Source: CAYTGR01 sp964437445 | GTDB taxonomy: Bacteria; Chloroflexota; Anaerolineae; B4-G1; SLSP01 | Reading direction: 5' to 3' | DNA length: 57,662 nucleotides | NCBI GenBank assembly: GCA_964437445.1 | Contig: CAYTGR010000031.1 | Location: 1 to 57,662 of the forward strand | In this document: piece after piece, positions 43,697 to 52,575 of the stretch | Layout: each line of letters begins with the position of its first letter | How positions within the stretch are numbered: the stretch's first letter is position 1 | Notes under the pieces: model-generated | What the model was told of the DNA's origin: nothing | Databases searched by the model: none | The model's input: the letters and a program-made list of their open reading frames with translations, nothing else | Program-made: the position numbers and the translations under genes

Positions 43697-44950
43697 ATGA
43701 CCGTCATGAGCGAAGGATTGCTAAAAAAAGAACAACGCCGGGCGCGCACCATGGGGATCGTCTTCCTCGTTTTCGCGGCCGCTATGTTGGGGCTCTTCCT
43801 GCCAGGGACGAACGGTGTCCAGGAGACCACCTTTGCTTTCAACCTGGGGAACGCCTGGGCCATCCCCGATCTGGTCTTCCCAACGCAGATTGGGTTGTTC
43901 ATCCTGACGGCGGTGGCGGCCTTCTTAGGGGCCTGGCAGCTGGCACGCGGCTTCAAAAACGTCAACCTGGTGCTGGGAATTGTCGCCGGCGTCTTCGTGC
44001 TGGCCTTCTTAGCCTGGGCCGCGCGCGGCAAATCCATGAATCTGACCGGGATGCTGCAATCCACCTTCCTGCGAGCCATGCCGATCCTGCTGGCCGCGCT
44101 CAGTGGCGTGATGTGCGAGCGCAGCGCGGTGATCAACATCGGCATTGAAGGCATGATGCTCTCCGGCTGCTTCATGGCCGCCCTGATTGGCAGCGTCACT
44201 CACAGTGTGTGGGGCGGATTGATCGGCGCGCTGCTGGCCGGCGGGCTGATGGGCGCGCTGCTGGCGGTGCTGGCCATCCGCTATAAAGTGGACCAGATCA
44301 TCGCCGGGACGGCCATCAACATCTTAGCGACCGGCCTGACCAGCTACTTCAGTTCAGCCTTCCTGCAGAAGAACGGCGCGCTCAACTCTCCCCCGACCTT
44401 CAATCCCATACCGATTCCGCTCCTGGCCAAGCTCCCCATTATAGGGCCGGCGTTCTTCAACGAGACCTTGCCAGTCTATCTGGCGGTCTTGCTGGTGATC
44501 GTCATCCACGTCATGCTCTTCTACACCCCCTGGGGATTGCGGACGCGGGCCGTGGGTGAACATCCCCGGGCGGCCGATACGCTCGGCGTCAATGTCATCA
44601 AAACACGCTACATCAATGTTATTCTCGGCGGGATGGTGGCCGGACTGAGCGGTGCCTACACCGTCCTCAGCTCCGTAGCCCGCTTTGACGAACTGATGAC
44701 CGCCGGCAAAGGATTTATTGGCCTGGCGGCCATGATCTTTGGCAAGTGGAGCCCGTTTGGCGCGTTGGGTGCATCACTCATCTTCGGCTTCGCCGATTCG
44801 CTACAAACCAAACTGGCGATCTTAGCCGTGCCCATCCCTTCCCAATTCCTGCTGATGGCACCGTATCTGGTCACCATGATCGTGCTGGCGGGACTGGTCG
44901 GTGGTGCGGTCGCCCCCGCCGCCGACGGCAAAGCTTACGAGAAGGAATAA
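43697..44950 (+). CDS. Nucleoside ABC transporter permease 2
   Basis: The 417-residue permease has several N-terminal helices and then C-E-R-S-A-V-I-N-I-G-I-E-G-M-M-L near residue 140, the counterpart of the N-I-G-A-E-G motif in permease 1. The loop R-A-A-D-T-L-G-V-N-V near residue 295 is the ATPase contact region. Both permeases would form the heterodimeric channel. TAGGAGG precedes the ATG. It is the last gene of the operon and is followed by a 16-bp terminator stem. Confidence 0.94.
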   Translation: MTVMSEGLLKKEQRRARTMGIVFLVFAAAMLGLFLPGTNGVQETTFAFNLGNAWAIPDLVFPTQIGLFILTAVAAFLGAWQLARGFKNVNLVLGIVAGVFVLAFLAWAARGKSMNLTGMLQSTFLRAMPILLAALSGVMCERSAVINIGIEGMMLSGCFMAALIGSVTHSVWGGLIGALLAGGLMGALLAVLAIRYKVDQIIAGTAINILATGLTSYFSSAFLQKNGALNSPPTFNPIPIPLLAKLPIIGPAFFNETLPVYLAVLLVIVIHVMLFYTPWGLRTRAVGEHPRAADTLGVNVIKTRYINVILGGMVAGLSGAYTVLSSVARFDELMTAGKGFIGLAAMIFGKWSPFGALGASLIFGFADSLQTKLAILAVPIPSQFLLMAPYLVTMIVLAGLVGGAVAPAADGKAYEKE

Positions 44951-44976
44951 CACCCACCGGTCACCGGTCCAATCCC

Positions 44977-45020
44977 ATACCGCGAGCCTCAGCAGCGCCT
45001 GAGGCTCGCGGTATATTTTG
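44977..45020 (+). terminator. Strong intrinsic terminator after the transporter operon
   Basis: ATACCGCGAGCCTCAG (44977-44992) and its exact complement CTGAGGCTCGCGGTAT (44999-45014) form a 16-bp perfect stem with a six-base loop, then ATTTTG. Confidence 0.92.
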
Positions 45021-45134
45021 ACCTCCACACAGCACCCGCCTTGTTGAGAAGATACCCACAGGCAGCCTTTTTGCCTCCGGGCACTTTGTGACTAAAATAG
45101 AGGACATAGATATCAGACTAATGGGGAGGTCATT

Positions 45135-45620
45135 GTGCCGGCTGCTTCTGAGTCACCCACGACAGCCACGCCGCTCACCGGGCGCGGGCCCTGGCTCCTG
45201 GCCGGAGCGCTGGTGCTCGGCGGTGGGGCCGGGCTGGCTATCCTGGACCTCTCCACCATGCAGGGGAGCCTCCACGCCGGCGTGGGTGTGGCGCTCGGCA
45301 GCCTGGTCTTTGCGCTCTTCTATGCCTACCAGCGTTCCTGCTTGCGCAACCTCTTACTGTTTATGATACCGCCGCTGATGGGGCTCCTGGGCTCCACGGC
45401 GGCCAAAGCCATCTGTCAAGGGCGGCTCACCGCTGCCACCTGCCTGCCCAACCAGGTGCGTGCCTTCACCTTCGCCAACTTCTTCTTCCCACTGCTCCCT
45501 GTCGTGGTCAGCTGGGCCGTGTACGAGGCCGATTACCAATACCGGCAGGGACGTCAGCGAGCGGCATCACAGCCGCCCCACCCCCAGTCACCCCACGACC
45601 CGTGGCAGAATAAACCATGA
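45135..45620 (+). CDS. Small membrane protein, unknown function
   Basis: The 161-residue protein has four probable membrane helices: about residues 20-36, 48-66, 75-90 and 110-128. A short polar N-terminus and a Pro/His/Gln-rich tail flank them. No family is recognised. It begins with GTG at 45135, with GGGGAGG upstream. Its stop overlaps the start of the endonuclease V gene (ATGA), so the two are translated together. There is no evidence that the functions are linked. Confidence 0.72.
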   Translation: MPAASESPTTATPLTGRGPWLLAGALVLGGGAGLAILDLSTMQGSLHAGVGVALGSLVFALFYAYQRSCLRNLLLFMIPPLMGLLGSTAAKAICQGRLTAATCLPNQVRAFTFANFFFPLLPVVVSWAVYEADYQYRQGRQRAASQPPHPQSPHDPWQNKP

Positions 45621-46309
45621 GACCGCCTTTACACGCCTGGGACCTGGCCCCCGAAGACGCCGTGCGCGTGCAGACCCAACTGCGGGAGCAGCTGGTGTTG
45701 GCCTGGGACGGACGGGAGATCACGACGGTCGGCGGCGTAGACATCGGCCTGACCGGCGAGTTCGCCCGCGCCGCCATCGTCGTGTTGCACTACCCCGACC
45801 TCACGCCGCTGACGAGCGCCACGGCCGAGGTGCCACTCGTCTTCCCCTACCTCCCCGGCCTGCTGGCCTTCCGCGAAGGGCCGGCGATCCTGGCGGCCTG
45901 GGAGCGACTGGCCGTCTCCCCCGATCTGGTGATGTTTGACGGCCAGGGGATCGCCCATCCGCGCGGCTTGGGCATCGCCGCGCAGCTGGGACTCTGGCTG
46001 GAACGGCCCACCATCGGCGTCGCCAAATCGCGGCTCTACGGGCGGCACGCCGAGCCCGGTCCCCGCCGTGGCGACCAGACGCCGCTCTATGACGAGCGCG
46101 ACCCGGCCACCACCATCGGCACAGTATTGCGCACCCGCGAACGCGGCAACCCGCTCTACATTTCCCCGGGTCATCTGATAGATGTGCCACACGCGGTCGC
46201 GTTCGTGCTCGCCTGTTGTACCGGCTACCGCCTGCCCGAGCCGACCCGCTGGGCGCACAAGGTCGCCGGCGGCGCCGCGTTACCAACAGGATCAGCGCGG
46301 CTCTTCTAA
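45617..46309 (+). CDS. nfi: Endonuclease V
   Basis: The 230-residue enzyme shows the family pattern: G-V-D-I-G-L near residue 40 with the first Asp, P-Y-L-P-G-L-L-A-F-R-E-G-P near 80 with the Glu, D-G-Q-G-I-A-H-P-R-G-L-G-I-A near 110 with the second Asp, and P-T-I-G-V-A-K-S-R-L-Y-G near 132. It nicks DNA one base 3' of deoxyinosine (and cleaves inosine-containing RNA in some organisms) to start repair of deaminated adenine. The length is normal. It is coupled to the upstream membrane protein gene by ATGA. Confidence 0.93.
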   Translation: MRPPLHAWDLAPEDAVRVQTQLREQLVLAWDGREITTVGGVDIGLTGEFARAAIVVLHYPDLTPLTSATAEVPLVFPYLPGLLAFREGPAILAAWERLAVSPDLVMFDGQGIAHPRGLGIAAQLGLWLERPTIGVAKSRLYGRHAEPGPRRGDQTPLYDERDPATTIGTVLRTRERGNPLYISPGHLIDVPHAVAFVLACCTGYRLPEPTRWAHKVAGGAALPTGSARLF

Positions 46310-46387
46310 AAACCGGCTTAATGACGGAGGGCGCAAACTTCAGATTGCGTTTAGTGACCTGGCGTTGAATCCGGGGCTGGGAATGCC

Positions 46388-46429
46388 ACACTTCAGCGCA
46401 TAGAACGGCGCTAAAGCGCCTCACTACAA
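46388..46429 (+). repeat. Dispersed palindromic repeat, copy 3
   Basis: CTTCAGCGC, a short spacer and GGCGCTAAAGCGCCTCACTA (46407-46426). The 20-base stretch equals that at 25182-25201. It lies between the endonuclease V gene and the RsmF-like gene. Confidence 0.85.
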
Positions 46430-46467
46430 ACCTAACTTAATATCCCGAATATCCGTGTAATTAATCC

Positions 46468-47877
46468 ATGTACGAATCTACTTTACCCTGGCCGTCCGAC
46501 TTTACCGCTCGCATGACCGGCTGGCTGGGCGACGCAGCCCCGGCCTTCCTCGCGGCGCTGGCCCGCCGCGACATCGGCCTGCGGCTCAACCCGCTGCGCG
46601 GCCCTCTGACCGAGCTGCTGGCGCGCCTCCCTTGGGCCACCGATCCGGTCCCCTGGGCGGCGGAGGGGCGCGTGTTGCGTGAGCCGGCTCCGGTCGGTAC
46701 GCACATCTACCATACGGCCGGCGCCTATTACATCCAGGATCCAAGCGCGATGGCGGCGGCCGTGCTCCTGGACCCACAGCCGGGCGAGTGGATACTGGAC
46801 CTGGCGGCCGCGCCAGGGGGCAAAAGCACGCAAATCGCCGCCCGGATGCAGAACCAGGGCGTGCTCATCGCTAACGAGGTAGTGCGCCGGCGGGCAGCGG
46901 TGCTGGCCATGAACCTGGAGCGGTTGGGCGTCACCCATGCACTGGTGCTCAACGAGACGCCCGACCGCCTGACCGGGCGCTGGGAGTCGCTCTTTGACGC
47001 CGTCCTGCTGGACGCGCCCTGCTCCGGCGAGGGAATGTTCTCCCGTGATGCCCAGGCCATCCGCGATTGGAGCGTGCCGGTGGTGCGGGGCAACGCCCAT
47101 CGCCAGCGCACCATCTTGGAACAGGCCGCGCCGCTCGTGCGACCCGGCGGGCGGCTGGTCTACGCCACCTGCACCTTCGCGCCGGAGGAAGATGAGGGCG
47201 TCATCGCCGACTTCCTGGCCGGCCACCCGGAGTTTGAGCTGGCTATCCCGCCGGCTCTCCCCGGCTTCCAGCCCGGCCGGCCGGAGTGGTGCGGCGCACC
47301 CGAGGTCTTGCGCCGGGCCGTGCGCCTCTATCCGCACACCGGGCCGGGCCACGGTCACTTCCTGGCACGGTTACAGCGTCAGGCTGAACCCCAACCGGCC
47401 CCCGAGGACCGCCGTCCCTGGCCGGGGATGGAGGTGCCAGGGCGGGTCTTGCGGCTCTACCGCGACGCCGTGGGCGCTGCGCTCACGGCCGCACCGCCGG
47501 AGAGCGGGCTCTACTTGAGCCAGGACGACTATCTCTACGTCACGCCACTGGATCCCGACCTGTGGCACGGCCTGCGGGTGCTGCGTCCGGGCTGGTGGGT
47601 GGCCTCCCAGCGGAACCGGGAGGTCTATCCCGACCACGCGCTGGCCATGGCGCTGCGGCCCGCCGAGGCGCGCGCCACGGTGACGCTCACGCCGGACGAT
47701 CCCCGGTTGGTCGCCTTCCTGCAAGGCGGCTTCTGGCCCGACACCGGCCCGGAGGGCTTTGTCCTGGTGACCGTGGATGGGTTCCCACTCGGTTGGGGCA
47801 AGCGCGGCGGCGGTCGGCTCCGCAGCCGGTATCCCGTCCATCTGCGGCAGGCCTGGCGCCCGGAGGACACCGAATAA
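46468..47877 (+). CDS. RsmF/NSUN-type RNA cytosine-C5 methyltransferase
   Basis: The 469-residue enzyme has I-L-D-L-A-A-A-P-G-G-K-S-T-Q near residue 110 for SAM binding, V-L-L-D-A-P-C-S-G-E-G-M-F near 180 and V-Y-A-T-C-T-F near 231. These give the two catalytic Cys of 5-methylcytosine RNA methyltransferases. The C-terminal 150 residues (G-L-Y-L-S-Q-D-D-Y-L-Y to W-G-K-R-G-G-G-R-L) match the accessory RNA-binding tail of the RsmF/YebU group. The likely target is 16S rRNA (C1407 in E. coli), but tRNA cannot be excluded. The start lacks a clear ribosome binding site. Confidence 0.9.
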   Translation: MYESTLPWPSDFTARMTGWLGDAAPAFLAALARRDIGLRLNPLRGPLTELLARLPWATDPVPWAAEGRVLREPAPVGTHIYHTAGAYYIQDPSAMAAAVLLDPQPGEWILDLAAAPGGKSTQIAARMQNQGVLIANEVVRRRAAVLAMNLERLGVTHALVLNETPDRLTGRWESLFDAVLLDAPCSGEGMFSRDAQAIRDWSVPVVRGNAHRQRTILEQAAPLVRPGGRLVYATCTFAPEEDEGVIADFLAGHPEFELAIPPALPGFQPGRPEWCGAPEVLRRAVRLYPHTGPGHGHFLARLQRQAEPQPAPEDRRPWPGMEVPGRVLRLYRDAVGAALTAAPPESGLYLSQDDYLYVTPLDPDLWHGLRVLRPGWWVASQRNREVYPDHALAMALRPAEARATVTLTPDDPRLVAFLQGGFWPDTGPEGFVLVTVDGFPLGWGKRGGGRLRSRYPVHLRQAWRPEDTE

Positions 47878-48342
47878 CGCGAAGGAAAATACTCCCACGT
47901 CAGTGCTTAAAATAAAATCCCCCAACCCGTATCTGGGCTGTATCATTCGGGCATTTTCGCTANNNNNNNNNNNNNNNNNNNNNNNNNNNNNNNNNNNNNN
48001 NNNNNNNNNNNNNNNNNNNNNNNNNNNNNNNNNNNNNNNNNNNNNNNNNNNNNNNNNNNNNNCAGGTACAAATATTATTGAAATACTTGAAATAGGGGAT
48101 GTCACGCAAACAAATCCATGGTATGATATAAGATAGTAGTGACCTGTTCCGAGCAGGATCAGGTGGCGCGACCTGGCACAGCGGTCAAACTGTAACAATC
48201 ACCGTAAACGACTTTCCCGATTTATGGTTACGCGACATTCCAATTTTTAAGGAGGAACACAAGACTCATAACACGCTGCAGGTAGAATGAACCGGTTTCT
48301 CTCAACAAAAACAACCCAATCCTTTAGAAAGGAGTACAGGCC
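47878..48342. other. Intergenic stretch with scaffold gap and no recognised gene
   Basis: This 465-base stretch is AT-richer than its surroundings and holds the 100-base N run. After the gap a partial dyad ACCTG to CAGGT lies near 48141-48163. AAGGAGG near 48251 has no start codon at a usable distance. A possible -10 TATGAT near 48121 lacks a matching -35. The true ribosome binding site of the next gene is AAAGGAG near 48327. A small gene inside the gap cannot be excluded. Confidence 0.7.
47963..48062. other. Scaffold gap (100 N)
   Basis: Exactly 100 undetermined bases between the RsmF-like gene and the CaiA-like gene. A join error at this point would break the link between the housekeeping region and the Cai/Fix island. 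Confidence 0.98.
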
Positions 48343-49497
48343 ATGGATTTCCGATTGACGGAAGAGCAAGAACTGCTGCTCAAGAGCCTCTCTGAACTGT
48401 TAGAGCGCGAGGCCCCCGAAACTGTCCAGGGCGAACTGGATGAAACCCACACTTTTCCCCACAAACTTTGGCAAGTATTGGCCGATGCCGGCATTTTGGG
48501 CCTGGGTATCCCCGAAGAGTACGGCGGCACCCCCACCGACATTATGACGTTGACCCTGGTCTGCGAGATGCTGGGCAAGTATGCCTATGATCTGGGTATC
48601 GTCTACGGGTTGGGCGTTATCACGATCAAAGACATCCAGGACTTCGGCTCGCCGGCCCAGAAAGAGCTGATCCTGGGCGGTTTCGTCAAGGGCGGGCTGC
48701 CCGCCGCGTTGGGCATCAGCGAACCGCAGGCTACCTCCGACGCCTCCGGCCTCAAAACCACCGCCGTGCTCCAGAACGGGGAATGGGTCATCAACGGGCA
48801 AAAAATTTACTGCACGATGTCCAACATCGCCGACTACATCCTATTGATGGCGCGCGATCCCACCATAGAGAACCCCTATAAGGGCATGTCCATGTTCCTG
48901 CTGCCCACCCACACGCCGGGCGTCCGCATCAATCCGCTGCGCAAGATGGCCTGGTGGACCACCCCCACCTGCGAGGTCTTCCTGGATGACGTGCATCTGC
49001 CCCAGGATGCCCTGGTCGGCACGGTCAACAATGGCTGGTTCCAGCTCATGAAGAACTTTGAGATTGAGCGCCTGGCCCTGGTGGCGGTCTGTCTCGGTGG
49101 GGCCCAGGCGGCGTTTGAGGATGCAGCTTACTATGCCAACCAGCGCATCCAGTTCGGGCAGCCGATTGGGAAGTTCCAGCTGATCCAGAAAAAGCTGGTA
49201 GATATGATGGTCAAGCTGGAAAACATGCGCAATATGGCCTACAAGGTCGCCTGGATGATGGACCAAGGGATCCCGGTCCGGTTGGAACATGCCCTGTTCA
49301 AGCTCTACGGTGCGCAGGCTTCGCAAGAGGTCATTGACGATGCGCTGCAAATCATGGGCGGCCTGGGCATCATGATGGATCATCGCATCCAGCGGCTCTG
49401 GCGCAACAACCGCATTATGCGGATTGGCGGCGGTACCGACGAGATCATGTACAACATCGCCGGCCCCCTGATCCTCAAAATGTTCAGCAAGAAGTAA
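48343..49497 (+). CDS. caiA: CaiA-like acyl-CoA dehydrogenase/reductase
   Basis: The 384-residue FAD enzyme has the acyl-CoA dehydrogenase layout: L-T-E-E-Q-E-L-L at the start, I-S-E-P-Q-A-T-S-D near residue 127, and Y-A-N-Q-R-I-Q-F-G-Q-P-I-G-K-F-Q-L-I-Q-K-K near 265. This stretch and N-M-R-N-M-A-Y-K-V-A-W resemble E. coli crotonobetainyl-CoA reductase CaiA as I remember it. The C-terminal G-G-G-T-D-E-I-M also follows CaiA rather than the Y-E-G-T catalytic motif of medium-chain enzymes. In E. coli CaiA reduces crotonobetainyl-CoA to gamma-butyrobetainyl-CoA with ETF electrons. CaiB- and Fix-like genes downstream support this. Other 2-enoyl-CoA substrates remain possible. Confidence 0.83.
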   Translation: MDFRLTEEQELLLKSLSELLEREAPETVQGELDETHTFPHKLWQVLADAGILGLGIPEEYGGTPTDIMTLTLVCEMLGKYAYDLGIVYGLGVITIKDIQDFGSPAQKELILGGFVKGGLPAALGISEPQATSDASGLKTTAVLQNGEWVINGQKIYCTMSNIADYILLMARDPTIENPYKGMSMFLLPTHTPGVRINPLRKMAWWTTPTCEVFLDDVHLPQDALVGTVNNGWFQLMKNFEIERLALVAVCLGGAQAAFEDAAYYANQRIQFGQPIGKFQLIQKKLVDMMVKLENMRNMAYKVAWMMDQGIPVRLEHALFKLYGAQASQEVIDDALQIMGGLGIMMDHRIQRLWRNNRIMRIGGGTDEIMYNIAGPLILKMFSKK

Positions 49498-49561
49498 CTT
49501 GCCTGAAAATTCACCGCTGAGCAGGCTGAGTTAAATCAGACTCTGCGTACTCAGCAATCCC

Positions 49562-49580
49562 GGCGGCGAGCCGCCTTTTT
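49562..49580 (+). terminator. Short attenuator-like hairpin between caiA and caiB
   Basis: GGCGG (49562-49566) pairs with CCGCC (49571-49575) around CGAG, then five T. It is a short but well-formed terminator that may make caiA more abundant than the genes after it. Confidence 0.6.
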
Positions 49581-49626
49581 CAGTACAGTTGAAGTAACTT
49601 TCTAAGTTCATTTTAAGGAGCAACTC

Positions 49627-50850
49627 ATGGTTAAGAGCACCGATATCCCGACCTTCGGTAACCTGCACGGCCTTAAAGTGCTGAGCACCGGTACTGTCGT
49701 CGCCGAACCGTATGCTGCCTCCCTGATGGCGGAACAGGGCGCCGACGTGATTCACGTTGAGAGCTCCGTGGCCCCCGATACCTGTCGCGCCATCCGGTAC
49801 GCCTGGAACCAGGAACACCGCAACGAGCGCTGCATGGCCTTGAACATCCCCTCCCCGGAGGGCAAAGCCATCTTCTTGCAGCTGATTGAGTGGGCCGACA
49901 TCTTCATGGAATCCTCCAAAGGCGGGACCTACGACAAATGGGGGCTGAGTGACGAGGTGCTGTGGGAGCACAACCCCAAGCTGGTGATTGTCCACGTCTG
50001 TGGCTTCGGCCAGAAAGGCGATCCGGTCTACGTGGCCCGCGCCTCCTATGACGCCATTGGCCAGGCCTTCGGCGGCTACATGTATATCAACGGTATGCCC
50101 GACCCGAACCCGCCCATGCGCGCCGTGCCTTACACCTGCGATTACATCACCGCGCTCAATGCCTGCTGGGCAGCGCTGGCGGCTTACATCAATGTACAGC
50201 GGACCGGCAAGGGTGAAATGATTGATATCGCACAGTTTGAGATGATGACCAAGATTCAACTGCATTACCCGATGACCTTCTTCCAGGATCATGTGCAGCT
50301 GGAGCGGCAGGGCAACGCCGATCCCAAATTCGCCGGTTACAGCGCTTATAAATGCAAAGACGGCAACTATGTCTTCATCGGCCTGGTCGGCGGGGGTCCC
50401 ATGAAGCGCGGGTTGCCGTTGCTGGGCCTGGCGGACGATCCCGACTTCCCGGCCGGCATCCAGCTGGCACTGCATGGGACGCCGGCCGGTGCCAAACTGG
50501 ACGCGGCAATCCAGGCTTTCTGCGATCAATATACGGCCGAAGAGGTGGATGCCAAATTCATGGAGATTGAAGTGCCGTGCAGCGTCATCATGAAATACGA
50601 GATGATGGAACGCAACCCGCACTACATCGCCCGTGAGGTCTTCACCGAATGGGACGATCCCAAATACGGGCGGGTTAAGGGCGTCAATGCCTTACCGCAC
50701 TTCCAGAACAACCCCAGCCAGATCTGGCGCGGGGCGCCGCTCTACGGGATGGACAACGATGACATCCTGGCCGAATTGGGCTATACCCCGGAACAGATTG
50801 AGGAGCTCTACCAGAAGAAAGTGGTCAAGGCCGAAGGCGGGTGCCATTAG
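49627..50850 (+). CDS. caiB: CaiB-like family III CoA-transferase
   Basis: The 407-residue protein follows E. coli CaiB along much of its length. Close matches are L-S-D-E-V-L-W-E-H-N-P-K-L-V-I-V-H, P-Y-T-C-D-Y near residue 170 with the catalytic Asp172, and the C-terminal N-N-P-S-Q-I-W-R-G-A-P-L-Y-G-M-D. Family III enzymes move CoA between acids through an Asp-acyl anhydride. CaiB moves it between gamma-butyrobetainyl-CoA or crotonobetainyl-CoA and carnitine. AAGGAGC precedes the ATG. The adjacent CaiA-like and Fix genes make a carnitine-like substrate the best guess, not a proof. Confidence 0.85.
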   Translation: MVKSTDIPTFGNLHGLKVLSTGTVVAEPYAASLMAEQGADVIHVESSVAPDTCRAIRYAWNQEHRNERCMALNIPSPEGKAIFLQLIEWADIFMESSKGGTYDKWGLSDEVLWEHNPKLVIVHVCGFGQKGDPVYVARASYDAIGQAFGGYMYINGMPDPNPPMRAVPYTCDYITALNACWAALAAYINVQRTGKGEMIDIAQFEMMTKIQLHYPMTFFQDHVQLERQGNADPKFAGYSAYKCKDGNYVFIGLVGGGPMKRGLPLLGLADDPDFPAGIQLALHGTPAGAKLDAAIQAFCDQYTAEEVDAKFMEIEVPCSVIMKYEMMERNPHYIAREVFTEWDDPKYGRVKGVNALPHFQNNPSQIWRGAPLYGMDNDDILAELGYTPEQIEELYQKKVVKAEGGCH

Positions 50851-50863
50851 CCGTGACTAAACA

Positions 50864-50944
50864 ACAGCGAATCAGCGAGCCGGCGGCCAAACGCTTCATC
50901 GCTGATTCGCTGTGCTGATTTGCTGTGCTGATTCGCTGTTTCGC
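50864..50944. repeat. Hairpin and array of CGCTGATT-type units
   Basis: ACAGCGAATCAGCGA (50864-50878) and TCGCTGATTCGCTGT (50899-50913) form a perfect 15-bp inverted repeat. Further GCTGATT/TGCTGT units run to about 50944. The central AATCAGCGAGCCGGCG also occurs at 21344. Confidence 0.9.
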
Positions 50945-50972
50945 TCATTTGATCTCTATCCCAGGAGGAACG

Positions 50973-51758
50973 ATGGCCTACGAGTTTGAAACGCTCAAAG
51001 TGGAAGTGGCAGAAGGGGTCGCCGTCGTAACGCTCAATCGGCCGGAGAAGCTCAATCCGCTCAGTATGCAGATGCTGGGCGAGCTATTGACCGCGTTCAC
51101 CGCGCTGCGCGACGACGCCGCGGTCAAAGTAGTCGTCCTGACCGGCGCCGGCAAAGCGTTCTCGGCCGGTGGTGACATCAATGACATGTTAGGCGGCAAG
51201 CTCCAGCTGGACTACGTGGCCGGCCGCACCCTCGGCAAAACAATCCTGGCGATCCAGGGCCTTGAAAAGCCGGTCATCTGCGCGCTCAATGGCATTGCGG
51301 CGGGGGGCGGGGCCGGCCTCGTGCTGGCCTGCGATGTTATCTACGCCTCCGAGAAGGCCCGCTTTTCCGAAATCTACGCCAACATCGGCATGGTGCCCGA
51401 TTGCGGCAACCTCTGGCTGCTGCCGCGCGTCGTCGGCCCGCACAAGGCCAAGGAACTTTGCTTTACCGCCGAGATCATCGACGCGCAAGAGCTGTACCGG
51501 CTGGGCATTGCGCAACGGCTCTTCTCGCCGGAAGAGCTCATGCCCAAGGTCATGGAGTTCGCGCAACGGCTGGCGGCCGGGCCACTCCTCTCCTACAAAA
51601 TGACCAAGACCCTCATTGACCGGGGTTGGGGTATGTCGTTAGAACAATTCTACGACCTGGAGGCGCTGGCGCTGGAGATTGTGATGCAGAGCGCTGATTT
51701 CAAGGAAGGGATGTCGGCTTTCCTGGAAAAGCGCAAGCCCGTTTATCAAGGCAAATAG
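50973..51758 (+). CDS. Crotonase-superfamily enzyme (CaiD position), unusual active site
   Basis: The 261-residue protein has the crotonase oxyanion-hole segments F-S-A-G-G-D-I-N-D near residue 65 and N-G-I-A-A-G-G-G-A-G-L-V-L-A-C-D near 108. By position it corresponds to CaiD, the crotonobetainyl-CoA hydratase. The two hydratase glutamates are absent: the site equal to rat Glu144 is Gly in G-G-G-A-G-L, and Glu164 is Tyr in F-S-E-I-Y. The following I-G-M-V-P-D-C-G-N-L-W-L-L-P-R resembles PaaG-type isomerases. It may therefore isomerise or carry out another step. CCAGGAGGA precedes the ATG at 50973; the longer frame reads the upstream repeat. Confidence 0.82.
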   Translation: MAYEFETLKVEVAEGVAVVTLNRPEKLNPLSMQMLGELLTAFTALRDDAAVKVVVLTGAGKAFSAGGDINDMLGGKLQLDYVAGRTLGKTILAIQGLEKPVICALNGIAAGGGAGLVLACDVIYASEKARFSEIYANIGMVPDCGNLWLLPRVVGPHKAKELCFTAEIIDAQELYRLGIAQRLFSPEELMPKVMEFAQRLAAGPLLSYKMTKTLIDRGWGMSLEQFYDLEALALEIVMQSADFKEGMSAFLEKRKPVYQGK

Positions 51759-51788
51759 TTATAGTTTGTTATAGTTTAAGGAGGGCGA

Positions 51789-52565
51789 ATGAACATTGTT
51801 GTTTGCTATAAATTGACGCCCGACGCCGAAGACATTGAAGTCAAACCCAACCGGACCATTTCCCTGGAGAAAGCCGAATGGAACATCGGCGAGTATGATC
51901 TGATGGCCATTGAGGCCGGCGTTCAGCTGGTGGAGGCCGTGGGCGGGCAGGTTTCGGCGCTGAGTGTAGGGCCGCACCAGACGGCCGCCTCCAAAGCCAA
52001 GAAGGACGTCCTCTCCCGTGGGCCGGATGATCTTTACCTGGTGATAGACGACGCGCTGGCCAACGCCGACACCCACCTGACCGCGCGTCTGCTGGCCGCC
52101 GCCATCCGCAAACGGGGCCCGTTTGACCTGGTGCTCTGCGGTGAGGGCTCATCAGACCTCTACTTCCAGCAAGTCGGACTCCAGCTGGGCGAGCTGCTGG
52201 GGGTACCGGTGATCAACGCAGTGAGCCGGATCACGCCGGCCGACGGCAAAGTGATCGTGGAGCGCAGCCTGGAGAACGAGGTAGAGGTGCTGGAAGTCCC
52301 GCTGCCGGCCGTCCTGGCTGTGACCGCCGACATTAACCAGCCGCGCCTGCCCACCATGAAAGAAATCCTCAAAGCCGGAAAGAAGCCGGTGACGGAATGG
52401 ACGCTGGCTGACGTGCCACCGGCCGGGGGGCTGCAAGAAAGCGTGACCGTGCTCAGCACGCTGGCCCCCAAGCAGGTGGAACGCAAGCAGATCATCGTGC
52501 CGGGCAACCCCGACGAAGCCGTTCAGACGTTGATCGGCTATCTGAGCAAAGAAGGCGTCCTGTAG
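51789..52565 (+). CDS. fixA: FixA-like ETF beta subunit of the Cai/Fix island
   Basis: The 258-residue protein begins M-N-I-V-V-C-Y-K-L-T-P-D-A-E-D-I-E-V and has K-K-D-V-L-S-R-G-P-D-D-L near residue 72 and L-C-G-E-G-S-S-D-L-Y near 118. Both are features of E. coli FixA as I recall it and differ from the set 1 EtfB of this window. It forms the ETF heterodimer with FixB. In E. coli the Fix proteins deliver electrons to CaiA. GGAGG precedes the ATG. The partner gene follows after 10 bases. Confidence 0.92.
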   Translation: MNIVVCYKLTPDAEDIEVKPNRTISLEKAEWNIGEYDLMAIEAGVQLVEAVGGQVSALSVGPHQTAASKAKKDVLSRGPDDLYLVIDDALANADTHLTARLLAAAIRKRGPFDLVLCGEGSSDLYFQQVGLQLGELLGVPVINAVSRITPADGKVIVERSLENEVEVLEVPLPAVLAVTADINQPRLPTMKEILKAGKKPVTEWTLADVPPAGGLQESVTVLSTLAPKQVERKQIIVPGNPDEAVQTLIGYLSKEGVL

Positions 52566-52575
52566 GAGGCACAAC

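Noticed and set aside
48240..48290. Short gene after AAGGAGG at about 48251
   Set aside because: No ATG, GTG or TTG lies at a workable distance downstream of this ribosome-binding-like sequence.
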